Shown: positions 1-9,752, counted from the first letter of the stretch. The stretch is 64,000 bases of DNA from Butyrivibrio sp. MC2013 (GCF_000424585.1 NZ_AUKE01000013.1:48196-112195); one strand, 5' to 3'. The notes: generated from the letters alone by a model not told the origin. Program-made: numbers and translations.

Positions 1-1
1 A

Positions 2-829
2 GGGTATGTTTATCGTTATTCTAGGGCAAATGTCATTGGAATTGTGTTTGACGGAACTCCCATAGGACTGGCTATGGTAAGGGATATGGATGATGAACCG
101 GCATGCTATGAATTGCAGCAGTTTATGATCGATAGGAATTTTCAGGGCAAAGGATATGGATTTGAAGCGCTGAAACTTATTCTTGCCAGGCTTAAAGATG
201 AGCAGAAATATGACTGTGTGGAAGTTTGCGTTAAAATGGAAGATGCGCAAGCAATACATGTCTATGAGAAGGCTGGATTCGTTGACACCGGTTATATTGA
301 TGATGATGTTCCCGACAGCTATAATTTAGTTTATCGCTTTGAAGGTGATGATAAGCTTGAGGATGTGGGCATAAGAATTATTAACGTAGAGGAACCAACA
401 GAGAAGCAGTTGATTTCCAGAACAATACTTGAAGCGCTTCCTGATTGGTTTGGAATTCCTGAATCTAGGGAACAATACATAAGAGAAAGTGTATCTCAGC
501 CTTTTTTTGTGGCATATGATTCAGAAAAACCTATAGGTTTTCTTTGCCTTAAAGAGACGGGAAAAGAAACCGTAGAACTCTGCGTTATGGGAGTGTTGAA
601 AGACTACCACAGAAAAGGTGTTGGAAGGAAACTTTTTGAACAGGCGAGAGAAAAGGCCAAGCAAGCGGGTTATTCGTTTATGCAAGTTAAGACGGTTCAG
701 ATGGGACGATACGAAGATTATGATGCTACCAATCATTTTTATCTGTCCCTCGGGTTCAAAGAGTTTGAAGTGTTCCCGACCTTGTGGGATGAGTGGAATC
801 CATGTCAGATATATGTAATGACTCTTTGA
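2..829 (+). CDS. Tandem GNAT acetyltransferase, 5' end outside window
   Basis: The frame is already open at the left edge, so the N-terminus is missing. An in-frame GTG at 44 exists but falls inside conserved sequence, so I do not take it as the start. Two GNAT folds follow each other. The first carries the acetyl-CoA loop RNFQGKGYG and ends near VYEKAGF. The second carries KDYHRKGVGRKL and ends near FYLSLGF. Each fold would transfer an acetyl group from acetyl-CoA to an amine. The substrate cannot be told from sequence; polyamine, aminoglycoside or protein N-termini are all possible. The tandem fold is known in Firmicutes as a double GNAT protein, and one half is often inactive. It stands alone, with a terminator-like hairpin about 150 bases downstream. 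Confidence 0.85.
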   Translation, partial: GYVYRYSRANVIGIVFDGTPIGLAMVRDMDDEPACYELQQFMIDRNFQGKGYGFEALKLILARLKDEQKYDCVEVCVKMEDAQAIHVYEKAGFVDTGYIDDDVPDSYNLVYRFEGDDKLEDVGIRIINVEEPTEKQLISRTILEALPDWFGIPESREQYIRESVSQPFFVAYDSEKPIGFLCLKETGKETVELCVMGVLKDYHRKGVGRKLFEQAREKAKQAGYSFMQVKTVQMGRYEDYDATNHFYLSLGFKEFEVFPTLWDEWNPCQIYVMTL

Positions 830-984
830 TAACACTCCCGTGATAACAATTTGATAACATTAGCTGATACAGTCCGTGTGATATGGACAGCTGAAACCAA
901 ATGAAGTCAAATCGCAACAGAAAACCCTAACAAAAATGTTTAAGACACAGGTCTGGTTAGGGAGCTGGAGTAGACGAATAAATG

Positions 985-1019
985 TGGGAATCCGCGCGGG
1001 CAGTGGGTTCCCATTTTTG
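985..1019 (+). terminator. Hairpin with T-run
   Basis: The arms TGGGAATCC (985-993) and GGGTTCCCA (1005-1013) pair with one G-U wobble and are followed by TTTTTG. This would end transcripts from the acetyltransferase gene. Confidence 0.55.
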
Positions 1020-1235
1020 TTGTTGCAAAATGGTTGCAATTATTTTGCATTCACTCTTTTTAAGAATCTTACAAGCTGGATGAGGTTGAATATTTACTTG
1101 ACTGATTAAAACATTTAGTATCTTAAGAACAATGTGTTTGATGTATGTCGCTTTCTTTAATGATATATTAAAACATATTACGTGGATTGACAAAATAGGT
1201 ATAAAGCATTAATACTTTTCCAGAATTGAAAAGAT

Positions 1236-1276
1236 AAACCCGCAAAGCGTGTATTTACAAGGCTTTGCGGGTTTTG
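1236..1276 (+). terminator. Strong hairpin with T-run upstream of the chitinase
   Basis: AAACCCGCAAAGC (1236-1248) pairs with GCTTTGCGGGTTTT (1262-1275). No gene lies directly in front of it. It may end a longer transcript from the left or act as an attenuator for the chitinase leader. Confidence 0.65.
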
Positions 1277-1303
1277 TATACAATATTTTGTATTTGTATA
1301 CAA
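1274..1303. promoter_or_regulatory. Two identical palindromes, TTGTATACAA, 20 bases apart
   Basis: TTGTATACAA occurs at 1274-1283 and again at 1294-1303, so the centres are two helical turns apart. The motif has the T-G-T-N-A/T-A-C-A symmetry typical of GntR-family operators. It lies about 200 bases upstream of the chitinase start. A GntR-type regulator of chitin use is an inference; no such gene is in the window. Confidence 0.45.
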
Positions 1304-1502
1304 ATTTATATATATACTACTAAAATCCATGGACTTTTATTAATATAATTGTTATTATCTGACAAAATGCCAATTTAAGTCAAAATATAACAAGTTATTG
1401 CTTGAAAATACACATCTTTGTAACATATACTCTTCATGTAACTTTTCAATCCGCACAGAATGCCGGATTGATATGTATTTTACAAATAGGAGGTTTATGT
1501 AA

Positions 1503-4500
1503 ATGAAAAGAAAGCGATTTGGGTCTTTAGTAGTTATGGCTTTAACGCTTATTATGGTTTTCGCCACAGTCATTTCACCGCTTGGGGCGAAGAAGGCTCT
1601 GGCTGCCAGTGAGGCGCCTGCTTATCGCAATGTAATGTATTACGGCGAGTGGTCAATTTATTCGGGACAGAAAAATTTTTATCCCGGCAAAATTGACGGA
1701 AGTCAGATCACTCACTTAAATTTTGCATTTCTTGACATGGATTCAAACGGAGATCTGGTACTGTGTGATGAGCACGCGGATTTTCTTGCGATCCTTCCGG
1801 AACAGACCGGTCTTACCTATGGAGAGCCATACGCAGGTGTTCTCGGTGCAATGAGTATTCTTCGCACCAAATATCCCAATATGAAGATAGGAGTCTCAGT
1901 TGGCGGATGGACTCGTTCGGGAGATTTTTCGGCGGTTGCTGCTTCTGCAGATAAGAGAGCACATTTTGCAAAAAACATTGCAAAGTTCGTTGATTACCTG
2001 GGATTTGACTTTGTGGACATAGACTGGGAATATCCCACTGCAGTTCGCGAGAGCGATCCTGCGGGCAACGGTGTGACTATCGATGAAGGATGCCCCGGCT
2101 CTGAAGCTGACACAGTTAACTTCACTAAATTATTGCAGGCAATACGTGACGAGCTACGCAAACTTGGAGATGCCAACCAAAAGTACTATGAGCTTTCTGT
2201 AGCAATGTCTGCTTCGCCCTCTATGATGTCAAAGATCGAATACGACAAGGTCCTTGGAATTGTAGACTTTGCAAACATGATGACCTACGACCTGAATGGC
2301 GCATGGAATAGCTATACAGGTCACCAGACTGCCCTTTACACCAATCCTGCATACGATCCGGTAAATCAGAAGGACGGTGCTTACTCGGTTGATGCATGTG
2401 TTCAGTATTTAAGGAATACTTATGGAAATTCCATTGATTACAGCAAGATTGTGATCGGAGTTGCTCCTTACACAAGGGGCTGGGCAGGTGTACAGTCTGA
2501 TGGCAGAGATGCTGCAAATCCGGGGCTTTATGCTACAGCAGAGCCCAACTCTGTTCGCGCTGACGATGGCGTTATGAGCGGCACTTTCGCTTACGGAGAT
2601 ATCGAAAGCCTGAAGGCAAAATATCAGCTTAATGAATACTATGATGAAGTAGCCCAGGCTGCATATTATTACAGCCCTTCCACAGGTTATTTCTTTACCT
2701 GTGACAACGAGCGCTCCGTTGCAGCTAAGGGACAGTATGTAAAAGAAAACGGTCTTGGAGGACTTATCTCCTGGATGGCTTCCCTTGACAGCGCAAACAG
2801 CATAACAAGAACCATGAAGGAATCTCTTTATGGAAATGCTCCGCTTCCCGTACAGGATATAAAAACAGGAGATATCAAGGCTGAAGTATCTGTCAGCGCA
2901 AGCGGCAACACATATACTTTCACCATTAAAAACAATGAACTTGCAAGTGAAAATAACACAGCGCTTAAGGATGCTGAGTTGTTCAAAAAGACTGTGATGT
3001 TTCCAAAGCTTTACATTTCCACAAAGAGCGGCAACACATTAAGCGCAGGCTCTGAATGCGGTCAGGTAAGCACAAAGGGCGATGTGACCGTGGTGGATCT
3101 GTCAGGTGTTTATGCTGCAAAGTCCATGAAACCCGGAAGCTCACATACATTTACTTTGAGAACATCCGGCGATGCCGATGTTAATGACATCGAAGGCATC
3201 ACCATGACACAGAGAATCCTTACAAGTCTTGATGAGTTTGGTACTCAGTCTGTCTATGGCGCAGGCAGTTCTGCCACTCCCGGCAGCGATCCTGAAGGCA
3301 ATGACGATCAGCATGAGGGTACTACTCCTGACACTGAAATCGGCGATGATGACAATCAGCATGAGGGTACTACTCCGGAAAACCACTATACTGATAACGG
3401 CCTGCTTCCTCAGCATATGGTTACAGGCTATTGGCACAATTTCATCAACGGCTCGGCCAATCTGAAACTTAGCGATGTGCCTTCCTATTACGACATGATA
3501 TGCGTTGCCTTTACAGATAACACTTCTGTTCCTGGTGAAGTGACCTTTAGTCTGGACGATGATCTGAGCCGTGCTTTGGGCGGATATAGCAAAAGTGAAT
3601 TTATCAGCGATATTGCTGCTTTGAAGGAAAAGGGCCAGCACGTAATAATCTCTGTAGGAGGTGCTGAAGGACGTATCACCATTAATAGTGCAGAAGCTGC
3701 AGACAGATTTGCAAACGGACTTATAAGCATTATCGAGGAATATGGATTTGAAGGCGTGGACATTGATCTGGAAGGCTCAGCGGTATCAGGAGTTGACTAT
3801 ATTGCATCTGCTTTAAGAAAAGTGCACGACCATTTCGGAGACGGCTTTATCATCACCATGGCACCTGAAACCTTCTATATTCAGGCTGGAAGACTTGCAA
3901 ATAACGATTATACCACTTCATATTTAAGGCTTGCTCTGCAGATCAAAGATATTCTGACCGTATGCTACCCTCAGTTCTATAATTCAGGAAGCATGGTAGG
4001 CTACAATGATGTGATAGTAAATCCCGGAACAGCAGACTTCATCACATCCCTTTCAACACTGATAATCGAAGCTGGACTTCGCCCTGATCAGGTGGCTGTT
4101 GGTGTTCCTTCCACTTCAGGCGCTGCAGGCAGTGGTTATGTGACACCTTCAGTTTTGGAAGGTGCAGTCAATGCACTGGTAAATGGCACTTCTTCAGGTA
4201 CTTTTACAGCTCCTCGTTCATATCCTACACTCAGAGGTGTTATGACCTGGTCCATTAACTGGGATGCTACCAATAATTATGAATGGGGCCGTGCTATGGC
4301 TGCAGCCATGGACAGAATTCCCGTTGTAGAAAATGATGGAACTATCACAGATCCCGGTACCGGTTCAGGTACTGGTTCAGATGAAGGCGGCACTACTGAC
4401 CCTGGCATCGGTGACAGTACGGATCCAGGCTTGGGAGACAATACAGATCCTGATGCAGGCTCAGGTACTGGTCCTGACGCTCCTTCAGGCTCCTATCCTG

Positions 4501-4928
4501 AATGGAATGCCACACAGGTCTATCTAGCAGGAGATATGGTCAGCTATGGCGGCAAGATTTACAGAGCTGCTTGGTGGACTCAGGGCGACAACCCTGAAAG
4601 TCAGGGGCAGTGGGGCCCATGGAAGCTTGTGGGAAATAATCCCGGTGTAGGTGCCGGTTCCGGAGGCAATACCGGAAGCGGCTTGGATGCCGGTTCGGAC
4701 GCAGGCGGAACAAGCGGCCCGGCTACAGGAGATGCTACAAATCCGCCTGCAGGCGATACTGGTACTCCTGACACCTCTTTGGGCTCTTATCCTGAATGGA
4801 ATGCCACACAGGTCTATGTAGCAGGCGATATGGTCAGCTACGGCGGCAAGGTTTACAAAGCCGCATGGTGGACTCAGGGAGATAATCCTGAATCTCAGGG
4901 TGCATGGGGACCATGGAAAATCCAATAA
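1503..4928 (+). CDS. Secreted modular chitinase: two GH18 domains, two CBM5/12 modules
   Basis: This is a 1141-residue exported enzyme that hydrolyses beta-1,4 links of chitin. AGGAGG lies nine bases before the ATG. Residues 1-35 form a signal peptide (KRKR start, hydrophobic core, end near AKKALAA). The first GH18 domain spans about 40-440 and has DFVDIDWE with the acid/base Glu at 176. A middle segment of about 455-580 resembles a beta-sandwich linker domain. A linker with two copies of QHEGTTP follows. The second GH18 domain spans about 635-945 and has GVDIDLEG with Glu757. A Gly/Ser/Thr/Asp linker leads to two near-identical CBM5/12 modules (about 997-1044 and 1095-1141), each with YPEWNATQVY and AAWWTQGDNPESQG. 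Two different GH18 types in one chain suggest paired exo- and endo-activity, as known for multi-catalytic chitinases. A terminator follows directly. Confidence 0.93.
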   Translation: MKRKRFGSLVVMALTLIMVFATVISPLGAKKALAASEAPAYRNVMYYGEWSIYSGQKNFYPGKIDGSQITHLNFAFLDMDSNGDLVLCDEHADFLAILPEQTGLTYGEPYAGVLGAMSILRTKYPNMKIGVSVGGWTRSGDFSAVAASADKRAHFAKNIAKFVDYLGFDFVDIDWEYPTAVRESDPAGNGVTIDEGCPGSEADTVNFTKLLQAIRDELRKLGDANQKYYELSVAMSASPSMMSKIEYDKVLGIVDFANMMTYDLNGAWNSYTGHQTALYTNPAYDPVNQKDGAYSVDACVQYLRNTYGNSIDYSKIVIGVAPYTRGWAGVQSDGRDAANPGLYATAEPNSVRADDGVMSGTFAYGDIESLKAKYQLNEYYDEVAQAAYYYSPSTGYFFTCDNERSVAAKGQYVKENGLGGLISWMASLDSANSITRTMKESLYGNAPLPVQDIKTGDIKAEVSVSASGNTYTFTIKNNELASENNTALKDAELFKKTVMFPKLYISTKSGNTLSAGSECGQVSTKGDVTVVDLSGVYAAKSMKPGSSHTFTLRTSGDADVNDIEGITMTQRILTSLDEFGTQSVYGAGSSATPGSDPEGNDDQHEGTTPDTEIGDDDNQHEGTTPENHYTDNGLLPQHMVTGYWHNFINGSANLKLSDVPSYYDMICVAFTDNTSVPGEVTFSLDDDLSRALGGYSKSEFISDIAALKEKGQHVIISVGGAEGRITINSAEAADRFANGLISIIEEYGFEGVDIDLEGSAVSGVDYIASALRKVHDHFGDGFIITMAPETFYIQAGRLANNDYTTSYLRLALQIKDILTVCYPQFYNSGSMVGYNDVIVNPGTADFITSLSTLIIEAGLRPDQVAVGVPSTSGAAGSGYVTPSVLEGAVNALVNGTSSGTFTAPRSYPTLRGVMTWSINWDATNNYEWGRAMAAAMDRIPVVENDGTITDPGTGSGTGSDEGGTTDPGIGDSTDPGLGDNTDPDAGSGTGPDAPSGSYPEWNATQVYLAGDMVSYGGKIYRAAWWTQGDNPESQGQWGPWKLVGNNPGVGAGSGGNTGSGLDAGSDAGGTSGPATGDATNPPAGDTGTPDTSLGSYPEWNATQVYVAGDMVSYGGKVYKAAWWTQGDNPESQGAWGPWKIQ

Positions 4929-4948
4929 TAATAATGTAAACTAAACAA

Positions 4949-4981
4949 AGAGAGGCATATCCTTGTGATATGCCTCTCTTA
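4949..4981 (+). terminator. Chitinase terminator
   Basis: AGAGAGGCATATC (4949-4961), a five-base loop, then GATATGCCTCTCTT (4967-4980): a perfect stem 20 bases after the chitinase stop codon. Confidence 0.8.
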
Positions 4982-5045
4982 TGTTGATTGCCTTTGTTTG
5001 TTTTAAGATCATAGGTGAAGAGAACGATAACTGTTGAGAAGATAG

Positions 5046-5074
5046 TTGACAATATGGATCAAAAAATGTATCTT
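5046..5074 (+). promoter_or_regulatory. Promoter of the first higBA pair
   Basis: TTGACA (5046-5051), a 17-base spacer and TATCTT (5069-5074), placed 34 bases before the toxin gene. The -10 element matches four of six consensus bases. Confidence 0.5.
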
Positions 5075-5107
5075 TAAAGCAGAAGTACTAATGGAGAGCA
5101 GAAGCAA

Positions 5108-5389
5108 ATGATAACAGAATGGCGTGACAAAGAAGCCGAAAAAATATGGAATATGAAATTTTCGACAAAGCTACCTCATGATATTCAGAAGACAGCGAGG
5201 AGAAAGCTTATAATGATTCACTCGGCTGCAAGCATCAATGATTTGAGAATACCTCCGTCCAATCATCTTGAAGAATTAAAAGGTGATCGAGAGGGACAGT
5301 ATAGTATTAGAATTAATGATCAATATCGAATCTGTTTTTATTGGAATAATGGAAATGTGATCATTCAAGACGTTGGTGATTATCACTAG
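5108..5389 (+). CDS. higB: HigB-type toxin (RelE superfamily mRNA interferase)
   Basis: This 93-residue protein fits the HigB family in length and in the ending RINDQYRICFYW...VGDYH, where the Arg and Tyr/His residues serve ribosome-dependent mRNA cleavage. The start chosen gives the family-typical opening MITEWRDKEAEKIW. The toxin gene comes before the antitoxin gene, as usual for higBA, with only 13 bases between them. It is clearly paralogous to the minus-strand toxin at 57034-57315: both share LRKLIMI/RRKLIMI, a PP.NH.E.L.GDR block and NDQYRICF. The pair sits alone between the chitinase and signalling genes and is more A+T rich than those, which suggests separate acquisition. Confidence 0.9.
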   Translation: MITEWRDKEAEKIWNMKFSTKLPHDIQKTARRKLIMIHSAASINDLRIPPSNHLEELKGDREGQYSIRINDQYRICFYWNNGNVIIQDVGDYH

Positions 5390-5402
5390 GGAGGTGACTA
5401 TT

Positions 5403-5705
5403 ATGATGAATTTAGAACCTGTATCACCAGGAGAAGTATTACAGGAAGAATTTCTGAAACCTATGAATGTAACAGCATATAGACTCGCTAAGGAGGTACA
5501 CATTCCTCAGTCAAGAATCAGTGATATTATAACCGGTAAGAGAGGAATTACAGCTGACACTGCTATGAGATTTGCAATGTACTTTGGGACTACTCCGCAG
5601 TTCTGGCTGAATATTCAAAATCAGTATGATCTGGATATGCTTAAGGTATCAGGTAAGATTGTTGATATGTCCGATATCAGACCTTGCAATCTGATGCAAG
5701 GATAA
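5403..5705 (+). CDS. higA: HigA-type antitoxin (XRE helix-turn-helix)
   Basis: This 100-residue DNA-binding antitoxin would neutralise the HigB just upstream and repress their shared promoter. I start at the ATG at 5403, which follows GGGAGGTGA with good spacing; a longer frame upstream overlaps the toxin and lacks a ribosome site. The opening MMNLEPVSPGEVLQEEFLKP, the helix-turn-helix region AYRLAKEVHIPQSRISDII and the tail TTPQFWLNIQNQYDLD are hallmarks of HigA/VapI-like proteins. The same architecture occurs at 56639-56935 on the other strand. Confidence 0.92.
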   Translation: MMNLEPVSPGEVLQEEFLKPMNVTAYRLAKEVHIPQSRISDIITGKRGITADTAMRFAMYFGTTPQFWLNIQNQYDLDMLKVSGKIVDMSDIRPCNLMQG

Positions 5706-5855
5706 AGGAACATGATGTCAGGTTCAGGGAAAAGCTTGCAAGCAAAGTACTAAATCTATGATATATATTTATTTTTATAACATTAATTCACGTTAAATGG
5801 TAAAAATAATCTGTATTGATATGTGATATCTTGACTTTATTACAGAGGATGCAGA

Positions 5856-8375
5856 TTGAAGAAGAGATATATCATCATCATTAATATCATGATAGTAGGT
5901 TTGATCCTGTTCATTATCGTGAAATACGCCAATGACAGGGCATCAGAATCAAACCATGTTTCTGTTGCGTCTTTTGAGAAGATGACAACGACCACAGAGC
6001 AGATTATCGCCAATTATCTGGAGGATGAGCAGCATCTGTGCGATATCTGGTCCAATTATATAAACAGGTCTGCGGAAGCAGGGATTCCAATGACCATTGA
6101 TGATGCTATATCATATATCAGAAAAGCCAAGATTTCTCCTGAAATATCAGGGCACCTTATCTATATTGATGACGGCTCCATGGCAGGCATTTCCACATCT
6201 GCCAGTACTACTGATGAGTCAGATTATTCAATTGATTATTCCAATATTCCTATTTTTGAAAACCTGGAGATAAGTAATGTAAATGGTGTGGTCAACCTCA
6301 CAAGGGCCTATACCAATCCCTTAAACGGCGTCCAGTCCATAGCTTTCCTGAATAATGTAAAAGTTAGGGATGAAAAAACTGAAGCAATGCGGGAAGGACT
6401 TCTCATTAGAGTGGTACCCGTAAGCCGCCTTGAGCAAAAGCTGGTATTCTTAAAGGGCGAGTATGAGAATGTTGAGATCTCAATAATAGATTGGGATGGA
6501 GACTACATGATCCATGGTAAGTCTCTCAAAAACAGCAATTTCTTTGAGTATTTTAAGTCTTACAACCCTATGTCCGCCCAGGATTATAACAAGGTGGTAG
6601 AAACTATCCGCACGGGAATAGGATCCATGCATATCCGTAATTCCCAAAATGCTGACAGTGTGATCGCTTATACTCCACTTAGTGGCCTGGAGTCCTGGTA
6701 TCTTGTAGCTTATATTCCCACTAAGGAGCTTACGGTCAACAGGTCTATAGACTGGATGCTTCTTGGAATTGTGTCAGCAGGCCTATTGGTCCTGCTTCTT
6801 TGCAATCTGCTGATAATCCTTAGCTTTAACAGAAAGCTTCAGGTAGCAGCAGAGGCGGCAAATCAGGCAAACGAAGCCAAATCCCATTTCCTCTCAACGA
6901 TGTCCCATGATATCAGGACTCCCATGAATGCCATTATAGGCATGAATGAGATGATCCTTAGAAGCAGCCTGGAAGAGAAGACTCTTGTCTATGCAGAGAG
7001 CATCAGGACTGCAGGAAATACCCTTCTTGGGATCATCAATGATATCCTGGATTTTTCAAAGATAGAAGCCGGCAAGATGGAGATCATGGAGGTGGATTAC
7101 AATTTTGTGTCCTTATTAAATGATCTCGTAAACATGGTCCAGAACAGGGCGGAGGAAAAGGGCCTTAGCTTTGAGCTAGATGTAGATAGAAATATACCAA
7201 GAATATTACATGGCGATGAAATTAGGATCAAACAGGTCATCACCAATATCCTTTCAAATGCGGTGAAGTATACAAAAGAGGGAGGTGTCATTTTTGCTAT
7301 AACCGCAAATAAATGCGAGGACGATGCAGATCAAGTGATCCTACATGTAAGTGTGAGGGATACGGGAATAGGTATCAGGAAAGAAGATCTTGATAAACTA
7401 TTTGTGGCATTTGAGAGGATTGAGGAAAAGAAAAACCGAAATATAGAAGGAACAGGACTGGGGATGGCTATCGCCCAGAGTTTTCTGAATATGATGGGAA
7501 GTAAGATCCGGGTGGAAAGCGAATATGGCAAGGGATCGGAGTTTTCCTTTGACCTTAAGCAAAAGGTTGCAGACTGGGAGCCTCTTGGCGACTTTGAATC
7601 GGCCTTTAAGCATTTCCTTAGTGAGAGAAAAAGGTACAGAGTACAGTTTGTGGCGCAGGGGGCGAAAATACTGGTGGTGGATGATACTGAGGTTAATCTC
7701 AAGGTATTCGTAAGCCTTCTTAGTGAAACAAGAATGCAGATAGATACTGCAGACAGCGGTGATGCCGGCATAGCTCGCTTTAAGAGAAAGCACTACGATG
7801 TGATCTTCCTCGATCATATGATGCCGGATAAGGATGGCATAGAGACTCTGAAGGAAATGAGAGAGTGCAAGGACTCGCCAAACCAAAAGACCCCTGTAAT
7901 ATGCCTTACTGCAAATGCGATCTCCGGAATGAGGGAAATGTACATTAATGCAGGCTTTGACGATTATCTGACAAAGCCTATTGATACAGGCAGGCTTGAA
8001 AGTATGCTTATGAGGTATCTGCCTCAGGACCTTATTGAGAAGACGGATATTGATGATAAAGAGCTTGGATCTCCGGATACTGAAATTGCAGATAAAGCCG
8101 CTGATAGCAGGCATAGCATATTGCTGATAGATAATGACGTTGATCATTTGCGCAGGGCAAAAGATTGGCTGTCAGATGATTACAAGGTAGTGGTAGTCAA
8201 GTCCGGGGAGCAGGCAAGGTCCTATCTGGAAAAGCATGAAACAGAGCTCATAGTTCTTGATAAAGATAACGAAATAAATAGTGAATTTGAGGGAGGCAGG
8301 GTCCTTAGAAATAATTTCAAAGAGCTTGGAAGGGATGAGCTTATATCACAGGTAAATGATTTTTTTGGTAACTGA
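5856..8375 (+). CDS. Hybrid sensor histidine kinase with receiver and degenerate second receiver
   Basis: This 839-residue membrane kinase starts at TTG, with AGAGGA seven bases before it. TM1 is about 5-24 and an extracytoplasmic sensor of roughly 275 residues follows. TM2 is near 300-325. The HisKA domain has SHDIRTPMNAIIGM with phospho-accepting His351. The ATPase domain shows NILSNAVKYT, DTGIGI and GTGLGMAI. A receiver domain (about 605-725) has VVDDTE and the phosphate-accepting Asp653 in IFLDHMMPD. The last 85 residues open like a second receiver (ILLIDNDVDH, LIVLDKD) but stop before the switch Thr/Ser and Lys, so that domain is truncated or degenerate. The neighbouring lipoprotein, HPt and HD-GYP regulator suggest a multistep phosphorelay in which this kinase is the input. 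Confidence 0.9.
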   Translation: MKKRYIIIINIMIVGLILFIIVKYANDRASESNHVSVASFEKMTTTTEQIIANYLEDEQHLCDIWSNYINRSAEAGIPMTIDDAISYIRKAKISPEISGHLIYIDDGSMAGISTSASTTDESDYSIDYSNIPIFENLEISNVNGVVNLTRAYTNPLNGVQSIAFLNNVKVRDEKTEAMREGLLIRVVPVSRLEQKLVFLKGEYENVEISIIDWDGDYMIHGKSLKNSNFFEYFKSYNPMSAQDYNKVVETIRTGIGSMHIRNSQNADSVIAYTPLSGLESWYLVAYIPTKELTVNRSIDWMLLGIVSAGLLVLLLCNLLIILSFNRKLQVAAEAANQANEAKSHFLSTMSHDIRTPMNAIIGMNEMILRSSLEEKTLVYAESIRTAGNTLLGIINDILDFSKIEAGKMEIMEVDYNFVSLLNDLVNMVQNRAEEKGLSFELDVDRNIPRILHGDEIRIKQVITNILSNAVKYTKEGGVIFAITANKCEDDADQVILHVSVRDTGIGIRKEDLDKLFVAFERIEEKKNRNIEGTGLGMAIAQSFLNMMGSKIRVESEYGKGSEFSFDLKQKVADWEPLGDFESAFKHFLSERKRYRVQFVAQGAKILVVDDTEVNLKVFVSLLSETRMQIDTADSGDAGIARFKRKHYDVIFLDHMMPDKDGIETLKEMRECKDSPNQKTPVICLTANAISGMREMYINAGFDDYLTKPIDTGRLESMLMRYLPQDLIEKTDIDDKELGSPDTEIADKAADSRHSILLIDNDVDHLRRAKDWLSDDYKVVVVKSGEQARSYLEKHETELIVLDKDNEINSEFEGGRVLRNNFKELGRDELISQVNDFFGN

Positions 8376-8445
8376 TATTTGAAAATAGAGATAGTTTTGA
8401 CAGGCGGATCACTTAAGCTATATGACCGTATAGCAAGGAGAGAAT

Positions 8446-9750
8446 ATGACTAAGGGAATAAAGAAAGCTATATCGACTGTACTTATGTTATCACTTGTGG
8501 CAGCCTGCACTGGCTGCGGACAAAGCTCTGAAGAGACCGGAGAGTTTTCGCCAAAATACTCATCAGATACAGAATACAAGCTGTCCGTAGCGGGGACTTA
8601 TTCTAATTTTGAGTCTTTGGAAAGTGCCATCGAAAGGTTCTATGCTTACTATCCAAATGGCGAGATCGAATATACCTACCTTGATGATTACAGAAATACC
8701 ATAGTCCATGCACTGGCTGGGCAGGAAGCGCCTGATATATATGTGGTACAGCCATGGATGTTCAAGGATCCACAGTTTACTTCCCTCTTTGAAAGCGCAG
8801 AGGTTCTTTCTGATCCCGACCTTAAGATTGACCTTTCCCAGATCCGTTCCGGAGTCAGATGGGAGATGGAAAACGGAGATGTTCTGGCGCTGCCCATATT
8901 TGCCAGCTCCATTGGAATGCTGGTCAATGAGGATATCTTTGCCAAAGAGAAGCTTGAAGTGCCTGCAGATTATGAAAGCCTTGTCAAATGCTGTGATAAG
9001 CTTAAGGCAGCAGGCTATGAATCTCCTGTTATGGGGGCCAATACCAACACTTCACCGGGTATTGGCTACGCCTTTGCTTATCCTGTCTTTGCCAAAGCAG
9101 TAAAGGATGACAGAACTGTTGAAGAGGGGCTAAATGCCCTTGATCCTTCTGCCGGCGAAGTGATGAGGGATTCTCTTGTCAGGGTAAAAGAGTTTGTAGA
9201 TAGCAGCTGCATAGATGTGGATAAATGCACGGCGGAAATAGAAGATGATTATAATGCTGTGATCATGCGTTTCTTTGAGGGAGATGTACCCATGATGCTC
9301 TGCTCCGGAGATGTGGTTTCAGGGACCAGAAAGCGCGAGAGTAAGTCTGAAGCATTTATAGAGAAGCCATTTAAATACAGCTTCTACGTAGCGCCCTCCG
9401 GAGACAAGGGCGGCTACTACATGGACTCTGTATCCATTCTCTTTAGCGTCAATAAGAATAGCAGCTCCCTTGATATGACCAATGAATTCATCAGATTTCT
9501 CACCAGCAAAGGGGAACTGGGCCTTATGGCAGAAGAGAAGGGGCTGATCACCCCCACCAAAGACTACTCCATTGACGAAGTATATGCATCCCTGTCGGAC
9601 TTTCCCGGGGACAGGACTATAAGCTTTAATGACATAGAGCTCCTTGATACTGCGGTAAAAGAGTTCAGGGCAGCAGCGTATGCTGTGGTCAATGGTGAGA
9701 TGACTGTAGATGAAGCTGTATCAGCCTATGGCAGCTTGTTCGGCGAATGA
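8446..9750 (+). CDS. ABC-type sugar-binding lipoprotein (family 1 extracellular solute-binding protein)
   Basis: This 434-residue protein has a lipoprotein signal (MTKGIKKAIS, hydrophobic stretch, lipobox LVAAC with Cys21 or a nearby Cys) and a SBP_bac_1 fold. AAGGAG precedes the ATG. Motifs include APDIYVVQPWMF in the first lobe and LALPIFASSIGMLVNEDIF, a typical lobe-crossing segment for maltose-binding-like proteins. It would hold a sugar or oligosaccharide outside the membrane. No permease or ATPase genes are nearby. It follows the hybrid kinase by 70 bases, so it may present ligand to that sensor rather than feed a transporter; this is inference. Confidence 0.85.
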   Translation: MTKGIKKAISTVLMLSLVAACTGCGQSSEETGEFSPKYSSDTEYKLSVAGTYSNFESLESAIERFYAYYPNGEIEYTYLDDYRNTIVHALAGQEAPDIYVVQPWMFKDPQFTSLFESAEVLSDPDLKIDLSQIRSGVRWEMENGDVLALPIFASSIGMLVNEDIFAKEKLEVPADYESLVKCCDKLKAAGYESPVMGANTNTSPGIGYAFAYPVFAKAVKDDRTVEEGLNALDPSAGEVMRDSLVRVKEFVDSSCIDVDKCTAEIEDDYNAVIMRFFEGDVPMMLCSGDVVSGTRKRESKSEAFIEKPFKYSFYVAPSGDKGGYYMDSVSILFSVNKNSSSLDMTNEFIRFLTSKGELGLMAEEKGLITPTKDYSIDEVYASLSDFPGDRTISFNDIELLDTAVKEFRAAAYAVVNGEMTVDEAVSAYGSLFGE

Positions 9751-9752
9751 GT

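Larger units (their letters stand above)
830..1502. other. Intergenic region upstream of the chitinase gene
   Basis: No gene is supported here. The stretch holds two terminator-like hairpins (985-1019 and 1236-1276), a wide inverted repeat CCCTAAC/GTTAGGG around 934-962, and a pair of TTGTATACAA palindromes in front of the chitinase gene. It is A+T rich towards the gene. Confidence 0.5.

Noticed and set aside
830..962. Possible attachment site or integrase remnant left of the chitinase
   Set aside because: Only loose inverted repeats (CCCTAAC/GTTAGGG) are seen. There is no integrase-like coding sequence, tRNA end or direct repeat pair.
1187..1215. Promoter TTGACA-17-TAATAC before the terminator at 1236
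   Set aside because: The -10 match is poor and the transcript would end after about 50 bases.
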